Positions 54,009-64,000 of a DNA stretch of 64,000 bases are shown in pieces. The position numbers were made by a program, and so were the translations under genes. The notes under the pieces are model-generated. The model was not told the origin of the DNA. It ran no database searches and saw only the letters and a list, made by a program, of their open reading frames with translations. Numbering within the stretch: position 1 is the first letter of the stretch; each line of letters opens with the position of its first letter. Source of the stretch: Amborella trichopoda (Eukaryota; Streptophyta; Magnoliopsida; Amborellales; Amborellaceae); assembly GCF_000471905.2 (NCBI RefSeq), contig NW_006499705.1, positions 3,162,101 through 3,226,100 on the forward strand, written 5' to 3'.

Positions 54009-54221
54009 GGTTATTGATATCATCAATTCAGATCGAAAATCATTAGTCTAGGTCGAATTCGTTAAGGGACTAATCTGGTTCCTTTACATAACAATGGCCA
54101 CCTTAATGGAACACTCTTACCTCTGTTAGAGAGCTAAGCGATTTTATTAGTGGAATCAATGATCCCAGTCAAAGAACTAGGCAATTATCGTTTTATGCAT
54201 TTTTCTAAAAAAATGCACAAG

Positions 54222-54440
54222 TGCCGGACCACCCTTTGCAACTGCTGGACCACACTTTGCACCTGCCGGACCATACTTTGCAACTGTCGGATCGCCCTTT
54301 GCAATTGCCGGACCGCACTTTACATATTGCAGGAGCCCTACTGCCGGACCGCACTTTACACAGTGCCAGAGCCTTACTGCCGGACTACACTTTACACAGT
54401 ACCGGAGTGCTACTGTTGGACCGCACGTACATGGTGTCGA
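54222..54440. repeat. Minisatellite, 21-bp units changing to 36-bp units
   Basis: Five units of TGCCGGACCACACTTTGCAA(C) are followed by three longer units of TGCCGGACCGCACTTTACAC plus AGTGCCAGAGCCTTAC. Both periods are multiples of three, so long Cys/Thr- or Leu/Pro-rich frames run through it; a protein is not implied. Confidence 0.9.
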
Positions 54441-55810
54441 AGCCCTCTATTTTGGTGGGAGAGAGGAGAGAGAGGGGTGAGGTAAAAAGTAAAGGAGGGT
54501 AGTTTAGGTATTTTTTATTTTTTATTTGGTTGGGAGTTTTTGCATAGAAAGTATATTTTGGAGAAAAGAATGAGATAAGAAGTTAGGTTGGGGTAAGTTG
54601 CATAGAAAGTATAATTTTAGGGTTCTTTTTTTTTTTTTGTAATTTTCCGTTAAAAAAATGTTATTTATGGATTGTTACAGTATTTGTATAGAATAGTCAC
54701 GGCCTTTTATAGAAGCCTTCTTTTTAGGAATTAAAATTTTTTTTTACTAAAAATGGGGATGACTATAAGTCCCATTCTGGGTTGGAGGATGCCATTTTAA
54801 ACCATGAGGCCCCATTTGTACAAGCTAATAATCATGTCAAAGAATGGGCTCCTTAGCTCTATGGGCAAAATTGTTTATTTAATTCTGAAAAATATTATTA
54901 ACATACTCAAATCACCTCAAAAAGTCACTAAAGTGGTCAAACCTACCAATTTGTCAACAAAAATGGTTCCTTTAAACAAATAATTTCACTCAAGAACCTC
55001 CTTTATTGAATTTTTAAAAATTCATAAATGTTCTTGTTCTTTGTTTGGATTCGAGCATAGAGTTTTTTGATAATTTAGCTCATATGACAACTGGGACAAA
55101 TTACCATAATCCCCCACTTTTTCCAAATCGAAACATTAAATAAGACATTTAAAAAAAAAAAAACACATATTTCAATTTTGTACAGCAAACAAGAAGTGGT
55201 TTCTATTATTTGTTTATTTTTTATTTTTTGGTCTTAAGTGTGTATCGGTGATATTTTGTAGATAAATGATTGTTTTATGAATAGTGACGGACCAAGTTGA
55301 TATATCTATCAATTTTAAATGGGTGGACAAAAACTGAGTGGGGCCTAAAAGTTTAGCACTATTAGACCTACGATGCTTTTATTTACAAAGAGAGAATAGG
55401 CAGAGGACCCACAAGAGAGAGAAACACTTTCGGTTTTTGAAAAACCGAAAATTTAAAAATTTCAATTTTTTCAAAAATCTAAATCATGTCAATTTCAACT
55501 TTTGGAAAACCAAAAAAAGGCAGTTTCGTCTTTTTTTTAAAAATTGTTATGAAGTCCAAAAAATGAACATATCAGTAATAACGAAAGGATTCGGTATTTT
55601 CATAATAACATAAAGTAAAACAGATATTAATGTAATTTTTCCAAATTTAAAACTACCTTAATTGGCGACTCCTTGCCAATAATGGACATCCTTCATTCAA
55701 TATCTCATGTTAAGATTGCCATTTTGAAAATTTACTTAGAAGCCAGTAGTTAGTTTTCAAAAATTCCAAGGCAAATTGGGACAATTGGAACACAAAACAT
55801 CATTTTTGTA
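54441..55810. other. Intergenic, nothing recognised
   Basis: AT-rich; several poly-A/T tracts only. Confidence 0.4.
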
Positions 55811-56172
55811 CAGAAAAAGTTTATATAAGGTTGACCCTAAAAATTTAAAATCCTTCAAAAAAAGATATTTTGATGTTGGAAAAAATCTTAATTCTCATTT
55901 GGACATCAAGATATATGGATATTTTGTTTCAAATTCTAAAAAGAGTATATCTTGCACACGTTATCTTGACCGTATATTTTCAAGATTTTCATATAGTTAT
56001 AGATTTGCTTGATTTTGACTATTTTAGGATTTTAATATTTAGTAATTAGAGATAAAAATAGATTTTCACACCATCCTAAGCATTTTCGAAAACAAATTGT
56101 ATCTCATGACAAAATTTGAAGGTGTGTCTTAATTTAATTGTTTAAGCTTGCAACCTTATGCAAACCGCACCC
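55811..56172. mobile_element. MULE-type MITE, copy 6
   Basis: Left AAAAAGTTTATATAAGGTTG, right inward GGGTGCGGTTTGCATAAGGT. Core with TTGGACATCAAGATATATGG and TCAAGATTTTCATATAGTTA. Outer bases uncertain because the flanks give no clear 9-bp match. Confidence 0.75.
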
Positions 56173-57638
56173 TTTTTTTTATATAACTCTACATGTGATC
56201 CATACATCAAACCTGGTCTTATCAATGAATCATTATCATAGCACTTTGGCATATCATTGTGTTGCACAATTTTCCAAGTCTGTAGAAATGTGAAATAATA
56301 GTCATTAACACTATTTAATCTTGAGTCCTAAGTGCTACCATATTGTAGTACTTAGGTTGAAGAGTGAGCAATCAAATAAATGAATCATTTATCTTGGTAC
56401 TTTATATCATAACCTTTTGACTTTGTTAATATAGATCACTAACTGGTGATTTACTTTTACACGATATTTTTGGAAACGAGTAAATGATTTTTTTTGGAAA
56501 ATTTGCAAAATACTTCCATTTTATTTTTGAAATTTCAAAATAGTTCTCAATATTACATATTTTACATTGAAGTCCCTTTTTTGATAGCAGATAGTGATTT
56601 TTAATTTTATTTTTCCTATATATCAGATTAAGCTCACAATTGAGGTACACAAACTTCTCACAATCAAGCACTTGTAAAAAATACAAAAAATAATTTGAAA
56701 AAATTAAAATTAAAAGAACTGAAAATATTGGGGGGGGTATTATTATTGAGGTTTTATTTATTTATTTATTTATTACAGCTGTAATGTGATGAGAAGTATG
56801 GACACCCTAAATTTGAGTTTAATCCAATGTAGAGTAAAGAATAAAATTAAAAGTACATGAAGTGCTCTAAAAAAATTAGAACTTGAGTATAAAAGATGAT
56901 ATTTATGATTACTATTTTTTAATTTTTTTAAAAATATGATTTTTCTACAAATTCCCTATTTTCTTTTATGGTTTCATAGTGAATTCTTCTTTAAACGAAT
57001 CTCTATGATGGTTTCAAATATCGTTCACAAGATGAAAAAAATGGAAGTTTCTATCATTTATCTTAAATGGAATCCAGAACTTCACATTGCCTTATGTTGT
57101 TTGAATATAATGTTGAGATGGGGACATGAAAGGTATAGAACAAAAATTGCATGGATTTAGGACCACACACACCAAAGGGAATTGGTTAGGAAGTAACTCC
57201 AAGGGCCTACCTCTTTATTATCATGTAAATATGCCACCTATGGTCAAGTTGATGCAAATGGGTCCTACACAAGTAGGTGAGAAAGAAACTATCTTTACGA
57301 AACATTGTTTTCTCTTCTAACCTAATAAAACATTAAATAATCGTTATCCTAGAAGTGGTACTACAAACATTTTATGAGGAATGTATAGATAAGACAAGTG
57401 AAAGAGTAAATGGGAACCCCTTTTGGGCTTCTAAGGTTTACAATAGAAAGCCTTTTTTTTTTTTTTGGAAATTGCACTATAGAAATCATGTTCCCTTTCT
57501 TATAAGAATTATTTTAAGTTATAAGGATTATATGTATTCTAGTTTTTGTTTAGGATTTATTTTTTAAAGTTATATTGTTATAATATAGATAAAACCCAAT
57601 ATTTAAGAGCATTTAGCAAAAATCTAGAAGGTGCCAAC
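56173..57638. other. Intergenic, nothing recognised
   Basis: AT-rich; short TTTA repeats near 56752-56773. Confidence 0.4.
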
Positions 57639-58153
57639 CAGTATTCAAAAAATCAAACTCGCCTATAAAACCGGCCAATGGCAGGTTTTGAGTAACCGGT
57701 AAATCGGTCCGTTCAACTGGCCTAACCTAGCTTAAAAGAATACAATAAATAAAAAATACAAAAAAAGTAAAAAAAATATGAAAAGTATATTTAAATCATA
57801 ATTAAACATAGCACATCCAACTGAAGTTGAAAATTAGTGAAAAAATGGATTTTCAAAAATCGATTTGTACTTAGGGGTATTTTTAAAATTTTATAAATAA
57901 AAAAATGTAAAAATAAGTATTCATGGTCAAAACACTTTCCAATTTTGCTAAAATGATAGAAAAAAATATATAAAACACACTACAAATAAATCCCTTATTT
58001 TTTGGGATTTTATGTAAGTTTTTATTTTTTTAAATAAAAAGTTTTTAATTTTTTTAAATACTCGGCTAGACCACCAAAAACCGGATTAGATAGTGCCCAG
58101 TTCCGGTTTGACCTACCGGTTCTGAGTTGGGCCGGCCGAGTTTGCTAACACTG
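57639..58153. mobile_element. hAT-like MITE, CCGGTT family (best defined copy)
   Basis: 515 bp. Left CAGTATTCAAAAAATCAAAC, right inward CAGTGTTAGCAAACTCGGCC. Exact 8-bp flanking duplication GTGCCAAC. GC-rich ends (AACCGGTAAATCGGTCC; CTACCGGTTCTGAGTTGGGC) and an AT-rich core shared with 41153-41638 and 62995-63427. Confidence 0.92.
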
Positions 58154-58830
58154 GTGCCAACTTTCAATTTTGATCTGTTAATTTCTCCTTAGTTTGGACA
58201 AACATTAGCTGATTTCAGCCACTATTTATAAAACTTTATATAGTGCTCAAGTGTGTGGTTCACATTTTTTTGGCTAAAAAGATAAAAAAACTCAACCACA
58301 AGTTTGGCCAAAATATCTCAGTTGCTATCTTATTTGATTTATAGAAATTAAAAATAAATTTGATCTAAATTTTTCACATTCTTCATGTCTGAAATTTATG
58401 ACAATATTTGGTAGTGAAAGACTTGAATTTAAGCTAGAAAACTGTAACTACAAACCTCTTATGGTTTTTAAATGCACCGTTCATATTTGCAAATGCAAAT
58501 AATCCTACTCACATTCTAATCACTAAAATCAACAAGTATCTGACTACCCAAACATTGATACTATATATGAGAAAACTTCCATATTATTCATTCTATGTTT
58601 TCCACAGCACCACCCAACATTGGATATTTCATTTATCAGTCTACAATTTGGGCAAAAGGCACAAAGGACCAATCAAACATCTTTGAGAAACTTGGCTCCT
58701 CATTGTATTTCATTACTCATGTATATTCCCAAAAAAAAAAAGTGAAGTTAAAACTCTTTGTAAGAGGTTTGAAGCTCCAATAAGAATATATATATTTTTT
58801 TGCATATTAACAAATGTAACTTAGAAAAAG

Positions 58831-59270
58831 TGGAAAAGTTTATATAAGGTGTCAACCTCAAATAAATTGTAAAAGTAAAGGGCACATTAAAAATCCATTA
58901 AAAAAAATCACTCTGGTATTGGAAAATCCCCGAATTGATCATACGGACTTGTTATGTATGATTATAAATAAAAAAGGGATTTTAATTTTTAAATATAGAA
59001 CATCTTGCAAGTCATTGTTTAGACTGTATATTTTCAAGTGTTTATAGATCTACATCTTTTCAGAGCTTTAAACTTCATAATTAGGAACAGCAAGTCATTG
59101 TTTAGACTGTATATTTTCAAGTGTTTATAGATCTACATCTTTTCAGAGCTTTAAACTTCATAATTAAAAACAACAACTTTTCAGGTCATGTTTCTTACAC
59201 CTGAACTACATCTTCCTACAGAATTCGAAGGTGCCCCTTTTTTTTATTGTTTAAACGTTAAAGTGGAGGC
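58831..59270. mobile_element. MULE-type MITE, copy 7, with internal duplication
   Basis: Left AAAAGTTTATATAAGGTGTC; core parts TTTTCAAGTGTTTATAGATC and CTTCATAATTA match the family. An 82-bp inner unit starting AGCAAGTCATTGTTTAGACT is tandemly duplicated (about 59006-59170). The right end is degraded. Confidence 0.65.
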
Positions 59271-59984
59271 CCGTACATTAGTTACAACATGATTTTCATT
59301 CTAAAAATAGAATTACAATCAGTCACACCAAATATTAAACTGGTATATAAATTTGAATGCTCATTCCAAGCAATTCCCATCGCCATCCCATTTCTAGACA
59401 TGCAATAAAACAAAAAGACCAATTCCAAGCCATGTTAGTCCAATGAATAAGCAAGCAAACAAACAAAAGCATAAACAAGTAAATAAATGAGTTAAAAGGA
59501 CATATAAACAAATATATATATAAATAAATTATATAAAGTGGCTGAGGAAGATTGCTTTTTTCTTTTTCTTTTCTTTTTTTTTTCCTTTTTTTTTGTTTTT
59601 CATAGTGGATGGAGATGATTTGGTGGTCCTCAAACACTCAATCCGACAACGTGATTATTCCATACATTCAAAAGAGCATCATCTCATCTTTAAGAATTAA
59701 AGCCTCTCAATTCTCAAACTCAACACAAACACAAAATACAGATATCAGGTTTTCATGTTATGACGCATCTCCTTCATCCCTCACAAGTGGCTTTCACCCT
59801 TATCCAAGCCCACCACATCAACTCTCTCTCTCTCTCTCTATCTCTTATCATGATGCTCCACATTCAACCAAGGCCTTATAATCCACATCAATTCCCATCA
59901 TTTTATTTAATATCAACTCCTTCGATGTGGCTCTTTGTCTTCTCAAAGTGGAACCAAGCCTCACCTCTCTCTCTCTCGTCTACC

Positions 59985-60252
59985 TAGGGGTGGCAATAAA
60001 CCCGAACCCGACCTAGGACCTTGACGGCTAGACCCAACCTGGGTCCTGGTGTGAGTCCAAAAATTGAACTTAGTGGGTTGGGTCTGGGTCAAAATCTTAG
60101 ACCCGAACACTATTTGGGTTTGAATCTAGGTCTCGGTCCCACATTTCCTAATTTATGAAAATATATTAAAATATCTAGATATTTTAATTTTTTGGATCGG
60201 ATCCAATTAGGTCTGGTCGAGCCGATCCTGATCCGACCCATTACCACTCCTA
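59985..60252. mobile_element. hAT-like MITE, TAGGGGTGGCAAT subfamily
   Basis: 268 bp. Left TAGGGGTGGCAATAAACCCG, right inward TAGGAGTGGTAATGGGTCGG. Flanks CGTCTACC and TGTCTAAG match at 5/8. Interior with GGGTCTGGGT and GGATCGGATCC motifs. Confidence 0.75.
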
Positions 60253-60450
60253 TGTCTAAGGAGATGAACATGATCTCTCTCTCTTGTGTAGAGAGATGAC
60301 CATGACCTCTCTCTTATGTAGATAGATAAACATGACCTCTCTCTCCAAGTGAGTCTCTCTCTATCGCTTATGACGAGAGAGAAAACGGATAGAAAAGGGC
60401 GCCTCTCCATGTGGAGGGCGTACATTGTGCTTATGTGAAGTACGTTGTAC
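60253..60450. repeat. CT-rich repeats, CATGACCTCTCTCTC units
   Basis: Four units of ATGA(A)CATGA(T/C)CTCTCTCT with AGAGAGATGA spacers. Confidence 0.7.
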
Positions 60451-61299
60451 ACTTACTCCCTCAAAAAAATGACTTGGTGGGGAGAATTTTTTGAGCTGTA
60501 GTCTTAGTATCTCAATTTAGAATCACCAAATGAATATTTTTCCTGTAAAAACGTTGGATATGATGACTTGAACACTGGTCTAAAACTAAATTAGACTTTA
60601 GGTTGAAGAGGTTACATCCCTAAAATTTGAAATCTTGAGAAAAAAAAAAAAACAGCTATCCTGAAAACACTTGTAGATAGCATGTTTAACCTGGAGAACA
60701 TGTGCCCGAGGGAGCATATAATCTTTTGACCTCTACATCTGTATCTCATGGGTGTGGTGTGAGTAAAGACACAAACATTTACTCTAGATGAGGGTTTAAA
60801 TGTGGGTGTACCTTATGTTTGGAGGGTAGATTCCAACTATGGTTGGCTCATCTAAAACCACACACACATAGATTTGTACCCCATAGGAAATCAATATGTG
60901 TGTGAAGAGTTGGCATCAAAATGTGGTCCATTGATGAGAGAGAAATGAAAGAGTAAATGTTCAAAAAGAAGAGAGAGAAAGAGAAGCTAAAAAGAACCCC
61001 ATGTGGGTGGGAAGGGACATTGGGTGCATGGCGACGTAGCAATGGGAGTCGACAGCAACATCGCCTTCATGCCAGGGGGAGGTAGGACGTGATGGTGACA
61101 CCGTGTCGGGGGAGCTTCGACGCGGTTCAAGAAGGTTTTCTCTCTCTAGAATTCAGAAACTCTTAAGACATCCTGTGTTAGCCTAGTGTAGCAAACATGG
61201 GATAGGGTAGGGTAGATAGATAGAACTAGTGGTGTGAAGTTGGGTTAGAAATCGAGTAGAGTTAAAGATTAGATCACAACATGGGGTTAGAGATAGATT

Positions 61300-62040
61300 A
61301 GTGAAGCGAGAGAGGGGATTAGAGATGATAATGTGGGTTTAGAGGGACATTAGGGTAGGGAGAGATAAAGTAGGGTAGAGAGATACAATATGATTATAGA
61401 AAGAGAGAGGGAGGATTCTAGATATGATAAGATGGACTTAGAGGGACACTAGGGTAGAGAGAGAATATAGTCTAGAGAGAGATAAAGTAGGGTAGAGAGA
61501 TACAACATGATCATAGAAAGAGAGAGGGAGGATTCTAGAGATGATAAGATGGGCTTAGAGAGAGACCGGGGTAGAGAGGAACATCAAAGAGAAAAATTGT
61601 AGGTTAGAGAGATAGGACATGATCTTTGAGAGAAAGAGAGAGGACTAGAGATGATAACATGGATTTAGAGAGAGAGAGAGAGCAAGAGATGATAACATGG
61701 ATTTAGAGAGAGTGAGAGAGAGCTAGAGATGATAACATGGATTTAGAGAGAGAGAGAGGACTAGAGAAGATAACATGGATTAGAGAGAGGAATAGAGATG
61801 ATAACATGGATTTAGAGAGAGAGAAAGGACTAGAAATGATAACATGTATTTAGAGAGAGAGAGGACTAGAGATGATAACATGGATTTAGAGAGAGAGAGG
61901 GGACTAGAGATGATAACATGGGTTTAGAGAGTGAGTAGGGTAGAGAGACACACCATGGTTTTAAAGATTGAGAGAGTAGGGTAGAGAGATTGAACCTGGT
62001 TGTTTAGAGAGAGAGAAAGGGCGACTAGAGATGTGAACTA
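61300..62040 (+). repeat. GA-rich minisatellite, TAGAGATGATAACATGGATT units
   Basis: About eleven imperfect copies of a 33-60-bp unit: TAGAGATGATAACATGG(A/G)TTTAGAGAGAGAG with variable GA runs. Earlier units (61320-61560) carry GGGTAGAGAGAGATAAAGTA spacers. Confidence 0.9.
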
Positions 62041-62620
62041 GGTTGGGGATGGCGACTTGTTTGGAGGGAGAGGGGCCCGACCTGGCTTTGGACATGGTCC
62101 CCTACGCACTTTAATGATGGTGGAGAGTTACATGAATGAAGGACCTTGGTTTTTTGGGCATGTAGGGTTCTTTCATGAGGTGGGGTTCTGCACTTTATAG
62201 TTTAGTAGAGAGAGAGAGAGTTAGGAGAGAGACACCATTCCCCTCTCTCACTTTAGAGTATAGAGAGAGAAAGAGAGAGAGTTTGAAAGAGAGAGAGCAT
62301 GTTCCCCTCATTTAAGTTGGACTAAGAAGAGAGGTATCCCCACAAAGAGTTGGAGGAGAGAGAAGAGTTTTAGAGAGAGGAAAATGTACCTCTCACTTTA
62401 GAGTTTAGAGAGAGAAAAGAGAGGAGAGAGGGCAATGTACCTCTCACTTTAGAGTTTAGAGAGAGAAAAGGGAGGAGGTTTCTAGAGAGAGAGGGCATGT
62501 CCCCCTCATTTACTCATTTAAGAGTTGGACTAAGAAGTCGTTTGTATCCCCACATAGAGAAGAAATGAAGAGTTGGAGGGGTAGATGAGAGAGAAAGCGA
62601 CTGGTCTTTGAGACTAGCAG
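62041..62620 (+). repeat. GA-rich region with duplicated CACTTTAGAGTTTAGAGAGA
   Basis: TACCTCTCACTTTAGAGTTT recurs near 62385 and 62440, and CATTTAAGTTGGACTAAGAA-like blocks near 62310 and 62520. Low-complexity DNA with no coding signal. Confidence 0.75.
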
Positions 62621-62994
62621 CTCCAGTATTATGTGGATGTGTACAGTTGCTGAGGGAGAGGAATAATGGCAAAAATGGATGAAGCATGCACCAATAAAGC
62701 AGCCTGTGCTCAGAGGCTGGAGACCTCAGGCCCCCTCTAAATCATTAAATTACTATATTGGCTAAAGCCCATGCAAGGACCCAGATGCCCTACAGTCCCA
62801 AACCCCAAGAAAAGACATCAAAAAGATGGTAGAGAGAGAAACTAAAGAGATAAGGAAAACACTAGAAATAGTAAGTGGGTAAAAGAGTAGTTTGGAGATT
62901 TAGGGTTGTCACTCTTTCTCTCTCTAACATGAGAGGCGGAAGAATTTGATGTAGGGCTGTTGCTTAACATTTTGAAAAAATATAGGGTTGTTAC

Positions 62995-63427
62995 CAGTGT
63001 TGGAAAAGTCGACCCGGGCCGCCACTACTAGCCCATGTCCCAGCCAAGTACTCTCGTAAGTCCATTAACTTGGCCGAGTACTGTAGCAGCTTAAATCTAT
63101 TAAAGAAAATAAAAATAGAAAAAACATATTCAAAGTAAATTTTGACAAAACACTGGTAATTGTGGTTAAAAAAGTAGCGAAAAAATAGATTTTAAAAAAT
63201 AAGAGTTCGGGGTAGTTTTTAAATGGAAAAATGAATAAATATTCGTGACCAAAATACTTTCCAATTTTGCCAAAAAAATAGAAAACATAAACAAACATGT
63301 TACAAATATATCTTTTATTTTAGATATTTTTTTAAAAAACTTTAAGATCCTTAAGTTAGACCTCCAACTCGGGACCACTCGGCCGAGCACAAGTAACTCA
63401 GCCAGACAACTGACTTTTGGAACGCCG
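62995..63427. mobile_element. hAT-like MITE, CCGGTT-family relative
   Basis: 433 bp. Left CAGTGTTGGAAAAGTCGACC, right inward CGGCGTTCCAAAAGTCAGTT. Flanks GTTGTTAC and GTCGTTAC form a 7/8 target duplication. Core CAAAATACTTTCCAATTTTG is shared with 57639-58153 (near 57930). Confidence 0.85.
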
Positions 63428-64000
63428 GTCGTTACTCTTGCTTGAAAGATAAAAAATAAGAGTTACTGTCTCTCTCTAGAGTGAGTGATAGAGAAAAATA
63501 AGAGTAAGAGCAACATGTTTGAGAGAGGGACATTTAGATAGAGAGAGGGGCGTAGTAATGTTCCATTTTAGGGAAATCCAAGCTTCTATGGATTTTTTTG
63601 TGTGATAAAAAAAAAAAAATCAAAGGTAAAGAGAGAAAGGGGGAGTATTTTATGCTCAAGCAAGAACATACTGGACATGAACTCTCTCGAGTAAAAGAGC
63701 TATCATGCTATCTTAGAGTATTTTTTATCTAAAATGTTAGGATCCACTCACAATATAAAGAAACAATATTTTGAAGTTTGAGTTATTTAATACTTAAATA
63801 TAACCATAAAAACACTGGACAGTCCCTGTTCAGCCCCATGAGGGCACATGTAGTCTATTTGAATTCTTAAATTTTTGTGGTTCGTCACTAGGTTCAAGAG
63901 GTTACATCCCCAAAATCAAGGGCTCTTCGCTTCAGTTTTAGCAGAGAGAGCAAATGGGCAGTACGCTCTGGCGAGAGCATTAAATCACTTTAGAAAAAAT
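63428..64000. other. Intergenic, GA-rich patches
   Basis: AGAGAGA runs at 63470-63550 and an A run near 63608; no gene or element recognised. Confidence 0.4.

Noticed and set aside
54150..54502. Cys-rich ORF (CRTTLCNC repeats), like a secreted cysteine-rich peptide
   Set aside because: It is a translation of the 21/36-bp minisatellite; two frames are equally open and there is no signal peptide.

Overview
This is nuclear DNA of a flowering plant. The evidence is AT-rich sequence, split genes with GT-AG introns, plant-type transposons, an endogenous plant pararetrovirus, plant L1 and RTE LINEs, Ty3/gypsy and Ty1/copia remnants, and many MITEs. There is no bacterial gene organisation. The species cannot be fixed from the sequence. 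Three runs of N (17718-18200, 29608-30494, 50376-50656) are assembly gaps.

The one well-supported host gene is on the minus strand from 22978 down to 623 and continues past the left edge. It encodes the plant homologue of RMC1 (Mic1/C18orf8 family), a subunit that works with the MON1-CCZ1 Rab7 activator. Seven exons (399 codons) were placed with clean GT-AG junctions and consistent phase. Just upstream, one exon (23213-23314, minus) of a small CX9C protein resembling the complex I assembly factor NDUFAF8 is recognisable.

Intron 2 of the RMC1 gene is about 17 kb and is packed with insertions: MULE-type and hAT-type MITEs, a 5'-truncated RTE LINE (7553-9842), a 9.3-kb rearranged endogenous caulimovirid (about 10680-19936, florendovirus-like) and a copia reverse transcriptase scrap. 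The viral locus has a minus-strand run that reads protease, RT/RNase H, a second ORF, a 21-bp tandem array, TATA box, leader with tRNA-Met primer site, movement-protein remnant, then coat protein and protease again. It therefore passes through the end of one genome unit into the next, as expected from a circular or concatemeric template. Two segments are flipped: 13022-13860, and 18674-19936. Every viral gene is broken or cut by a gap or junction except ORF2 in the right copy.

From 23.3 to 64 kb the window is intergenic and repeat-dominated: an L1 3' end, a decayed Ty3/gypsy element with one full LTR (25083-28668), a probable LTR end with primer site near 38.6 kb, a 6-7-kb decayed L1 LINE (about 43.8-49.9 kb) with a later MITE inserted in its RT, repeated LTR-like blocks near 51-52 kb, minisatellites, and GA-rich DNA near 61-62.5 kb.

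Two MITE groups dominate. One is a ~370-bp family with 9-bp target duplications (seven copies). The other is a set of hAT-like elements with 8-bp duplications (about ten copies of several subfamilies).
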